DNA from: an uncultured Aquimarina sp.
Lineage (GTDB): Bacteria; Bacteroidota; Bacteroidia; Flavobacteriales; Flavobacteriaceae
Direction: 5' to 3'
NCBI GenBank assembly: GCA_937958985.1
Contig: CALGLV010000009.1
Span: forward strand, 62,001-126,000
DNA length: 64,000 bases
Shown: piece after piece, positions 62,673 through 64,000 of the stretch
Numbering within the stretch: position 1 is the first letter of the stretch
Layout of the letters: every line of letters begins with the position of its first letter
Notes under the pieces: generated by a model
Databases searched by the model: none
Seen by the model: only the letters and a program-made list of their open reading frames with translations
What the model was told of the DNA's origin: nothing
Program-made: the position numbers and the translations under genes

Positions 62673-64000
62673 ATGGAGGAAAAATCATTATTTCCTTGGG
62701 AAGAATTAAAGGGTAAACTCAATGGAGATTTACATTTAGATGATTTAACAAAAATCATCTATGCAACAGATGCTTCTGTATATCGAAAAATTCCTTTCGG
62801 AGTAGCCTTTCCAAACAATACTAATGATATTCAGGAAATCATAAGATTTGCATCAAAGCATTCACTTAATTTAATTCCTCGTACTGCAGGTACTTCATTA
62901 GCAGGTCAATGTGTTGGAGAAGGATTGATTGTTGATGTTTCAAAATATTTAACAAAAATTATTAGTGTCGATTCCAAACAAAAAACAGTTACCGTTCAAC
63001 CAGGAGTTATTAGGGATGATCTTAACAGGTATTTAGAATCTTACGGTTTGTTTTTCGGCCCGAATACCTCTACATCAAATAGGTGTATGGTTGGAGGTAT
63101 GGTAGGTAATAATAGTAGTGGAACAACCAGCATTCAATATGGGGTTACTCGTGACAAAGTAGTCTCTTTAAAAACCATACTTTCAGATGGAAGTGAAGTT
63201 ATTTTTAATAGTAAATCAAAAGAGAGCATTGAAACCTTCCGATTTAAAAAATCTCTAGAAAGTGAAGTTTATAAAAAAATAGACGAAATTTTTGAATCTG
63301 AAGAAAATCAATATCAAATTCAAGATAATTATCCTAAAGCATCTATACATCGTCGTAACACCGGTTATGCTTTGGATGTGTTGCTACAAAATTCATTTTA
63401 TAAAAATGGGTCTTCATTAAATTTATGTGATCTATTAACGGGTAGTGAAGGTACTTTAGCTTTTACTACTGAAATTACTTTGAAATTAGATGATTTGCCG
63501 CCAAAGCTTAATGCTATGGTTTGCGCTCATTTTGATTCTATTGAAAAATGTATGAAGGCAGTAGTTCCTGTAATGGAGCATAAACTTTATACTTGTGAAA
63601 TGATGGATAAAACCATTTTAGATTGCACAAAAAATAATATCGAACAAGCCAAAAATAGGTTTTTTGTTGTTGATGACCCTCAAGCAATTCTAATGCTTGA
63701 ACTTCGCTCTAATAGTATCGATGATTTAGATTTACAAGTAGTTCAATTAGTTGAAACACTCGAAACTTCTAAGTTATCTTATGCTGAACCAATATTATAT
63801 CAACAGGATACGCTTAAAGCATTAGAGCTTCGTAAAGCTGGTTTGGGTTTATTAGGTAATATGGTAGGCGATCGTAAAGCAGTTGCATGTATAGAAGATA
63901 CAGCAGTAGCCTTAGAAGATCTTTCGGATTACATAGACGAATTTACTGCTTTAATGGACCATTTTAAACAGGATGCTGTTTATTATGCGCATGCTGGTGC
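62673..64000 (+). CDS. FAD-linked oxidase, probably with C-terminal iron-sulfur domain (3' part cut by window edge)
   Basis: The first 442 residues of a flavoprotein; the frame is open to the window end. It starts MEEKSLFPWEELKG, then the FAD-binding PCMH domain with PRTAGTSLAGQCVGEGLIVDVSKY, VTVQPGVI, MVGGMVGNNSSGTTSIQYGVTRD and LLTGSEGTLAFTTEITL. This is the D-2-hydroxyglutarate/D-lactate dehydrogenase (GlcD-like) family. In Bacteroidota such proteins are often about 970 residues with a following Fe-S domain; that part would lie outside the window. The substrate is not known. Confidence 0.9.
   Translation, partial: MEEKSLFPWEELKGKLNGDLHLDDLTKIIYATDASVYRKIPFGVAFPNNTNDIQEIIRFASKHSLNLIPRTAGTSLAGQCVGEGLIVDVSKYLTKIISVDSKQKTVTVQPGVIRDDLNRYLESYGLFFGPNTSTSNRCMVGGMVGNNSSGTTSIQYGVTRDKVVSLKTILSDGSEVIFNSKSKESIETFRFKKSLESEVYKKIDEIFESEENQYQIQDNYPKASIHRRNTGYALDVLLQNSFYKNGSSLNLCDLLTGSEGTLAFTTEITLKLDDLPPKLNAMVCAHFDSIEKCMKAVVPVMEHKLYTCEMMDKTILDCTKNNIEQAKNRFFVVDDPQAILMLELRSNSIDDLDLQVVQLVETLETSKLSYAEPILYQQDTLKALELRKAGLGLLGNMVGDRKAVACIEDTAVALEDLSDYIDEFTALMDHFKQDAVYYAHAG

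Overview
The window is AT-rich, gene-dense chromosomal DNA from a member of the Bacteroidota, most likely a marine-type Flavobacteriaceae. The evidence is the gliding-motility genes gldF/gldG, the menaquinone genes menF and menD, the lipoprotein and DUF families typical of the phylum (DUF4159, DUF4835, DUF2853), the order bamD-rpoZ-coaBC-DUF4835-recN, and Bacteroidota-style promoter -7 elements (TAnnTTTG) without strong Shine-Dalgarno sequences. I see no rRNA, tRNA, CRISPR array, insertion sequence or prophage. Almost all of it reads as core genome, with one small accessory-looking insert at about 18.8-20.7 kb.

Layout: 0-3 kb has a cut umuC-type polymerase gene, a CIA30 protein and an astacin-like secreted protease. 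3-6.7 kb holds menaquinone genes (a hotdog thioesterase, menF, menD) and a DUF2853 gene. 6.7-12.9 kb has a cyclophilin lipoprotein, a CoA-type Nudix hydrolase, an acyltransferase, and a tight run DUF4159 / SpoU methyltransferase / AI-2E-type permease / THUMP-like methyltransferase / secreted unknown. 13-14.4 kb is a DUF3307-SatD pair preceded by three palindromes exactly 28 bp apart. 14.4-17.7 kb has a single ORF joining GldF and GldG, and a DUF62 SAM hydrolase. 17.8-20.6 kb has phoH and two unrecognised genes.

20.7-31 kb is metal and nitrogen metabolism. A 1173-residue nitrate reductase carries its own NirB-like FAD reductase and BFD-type iron-sulfur module. It is followed by a nitrite-reductase-like protein that lacks siroheme cysteines and ends in rubredoxin. 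Next comes a DtxR/MntR-type regulator with a perfect palindrome between promoter and start codon, in line with a TonB receptor, a thioredoxin-like protein, and a metal ABC binding protein and ATPase, but no permease. 31-46.7 kb holds a DegP-type protease, dapF, an acetyltransferase, mltG, a lysozyme-like protein, gyrA, clpC, an amine-oxidase-type flavoprotein, a pentapeptide-repeat membrane protein, an RluE-like pseudouridine synthase, a lipoprotein and an MtfA-like peptidase.

47-64 kb is housekeeping: a cold-shock protein, recQ, an HMA/MauE-like membrane protein, the bamD to recN run, fabI, a lipoprotein, an aminotransferase followed by murB and mazG, an opposing phosphoribosyltransferase/S4 pair, an FKBP-like calcium-motif lipoprotein, and the start of a large FAD-linked oxidase cut by the window end.

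The points most worth checking are SatD as a cyclase-fold transcription factor with a periodic operator array, the siroheme-less NirA-rubredoxin protein beside the nitrate reductase, the GldF-GldG fusion, the metal-uptake operon without a permease, the DtxR-type palindrome, and -7 elements placed only 4-5 bases before menD and bamD.
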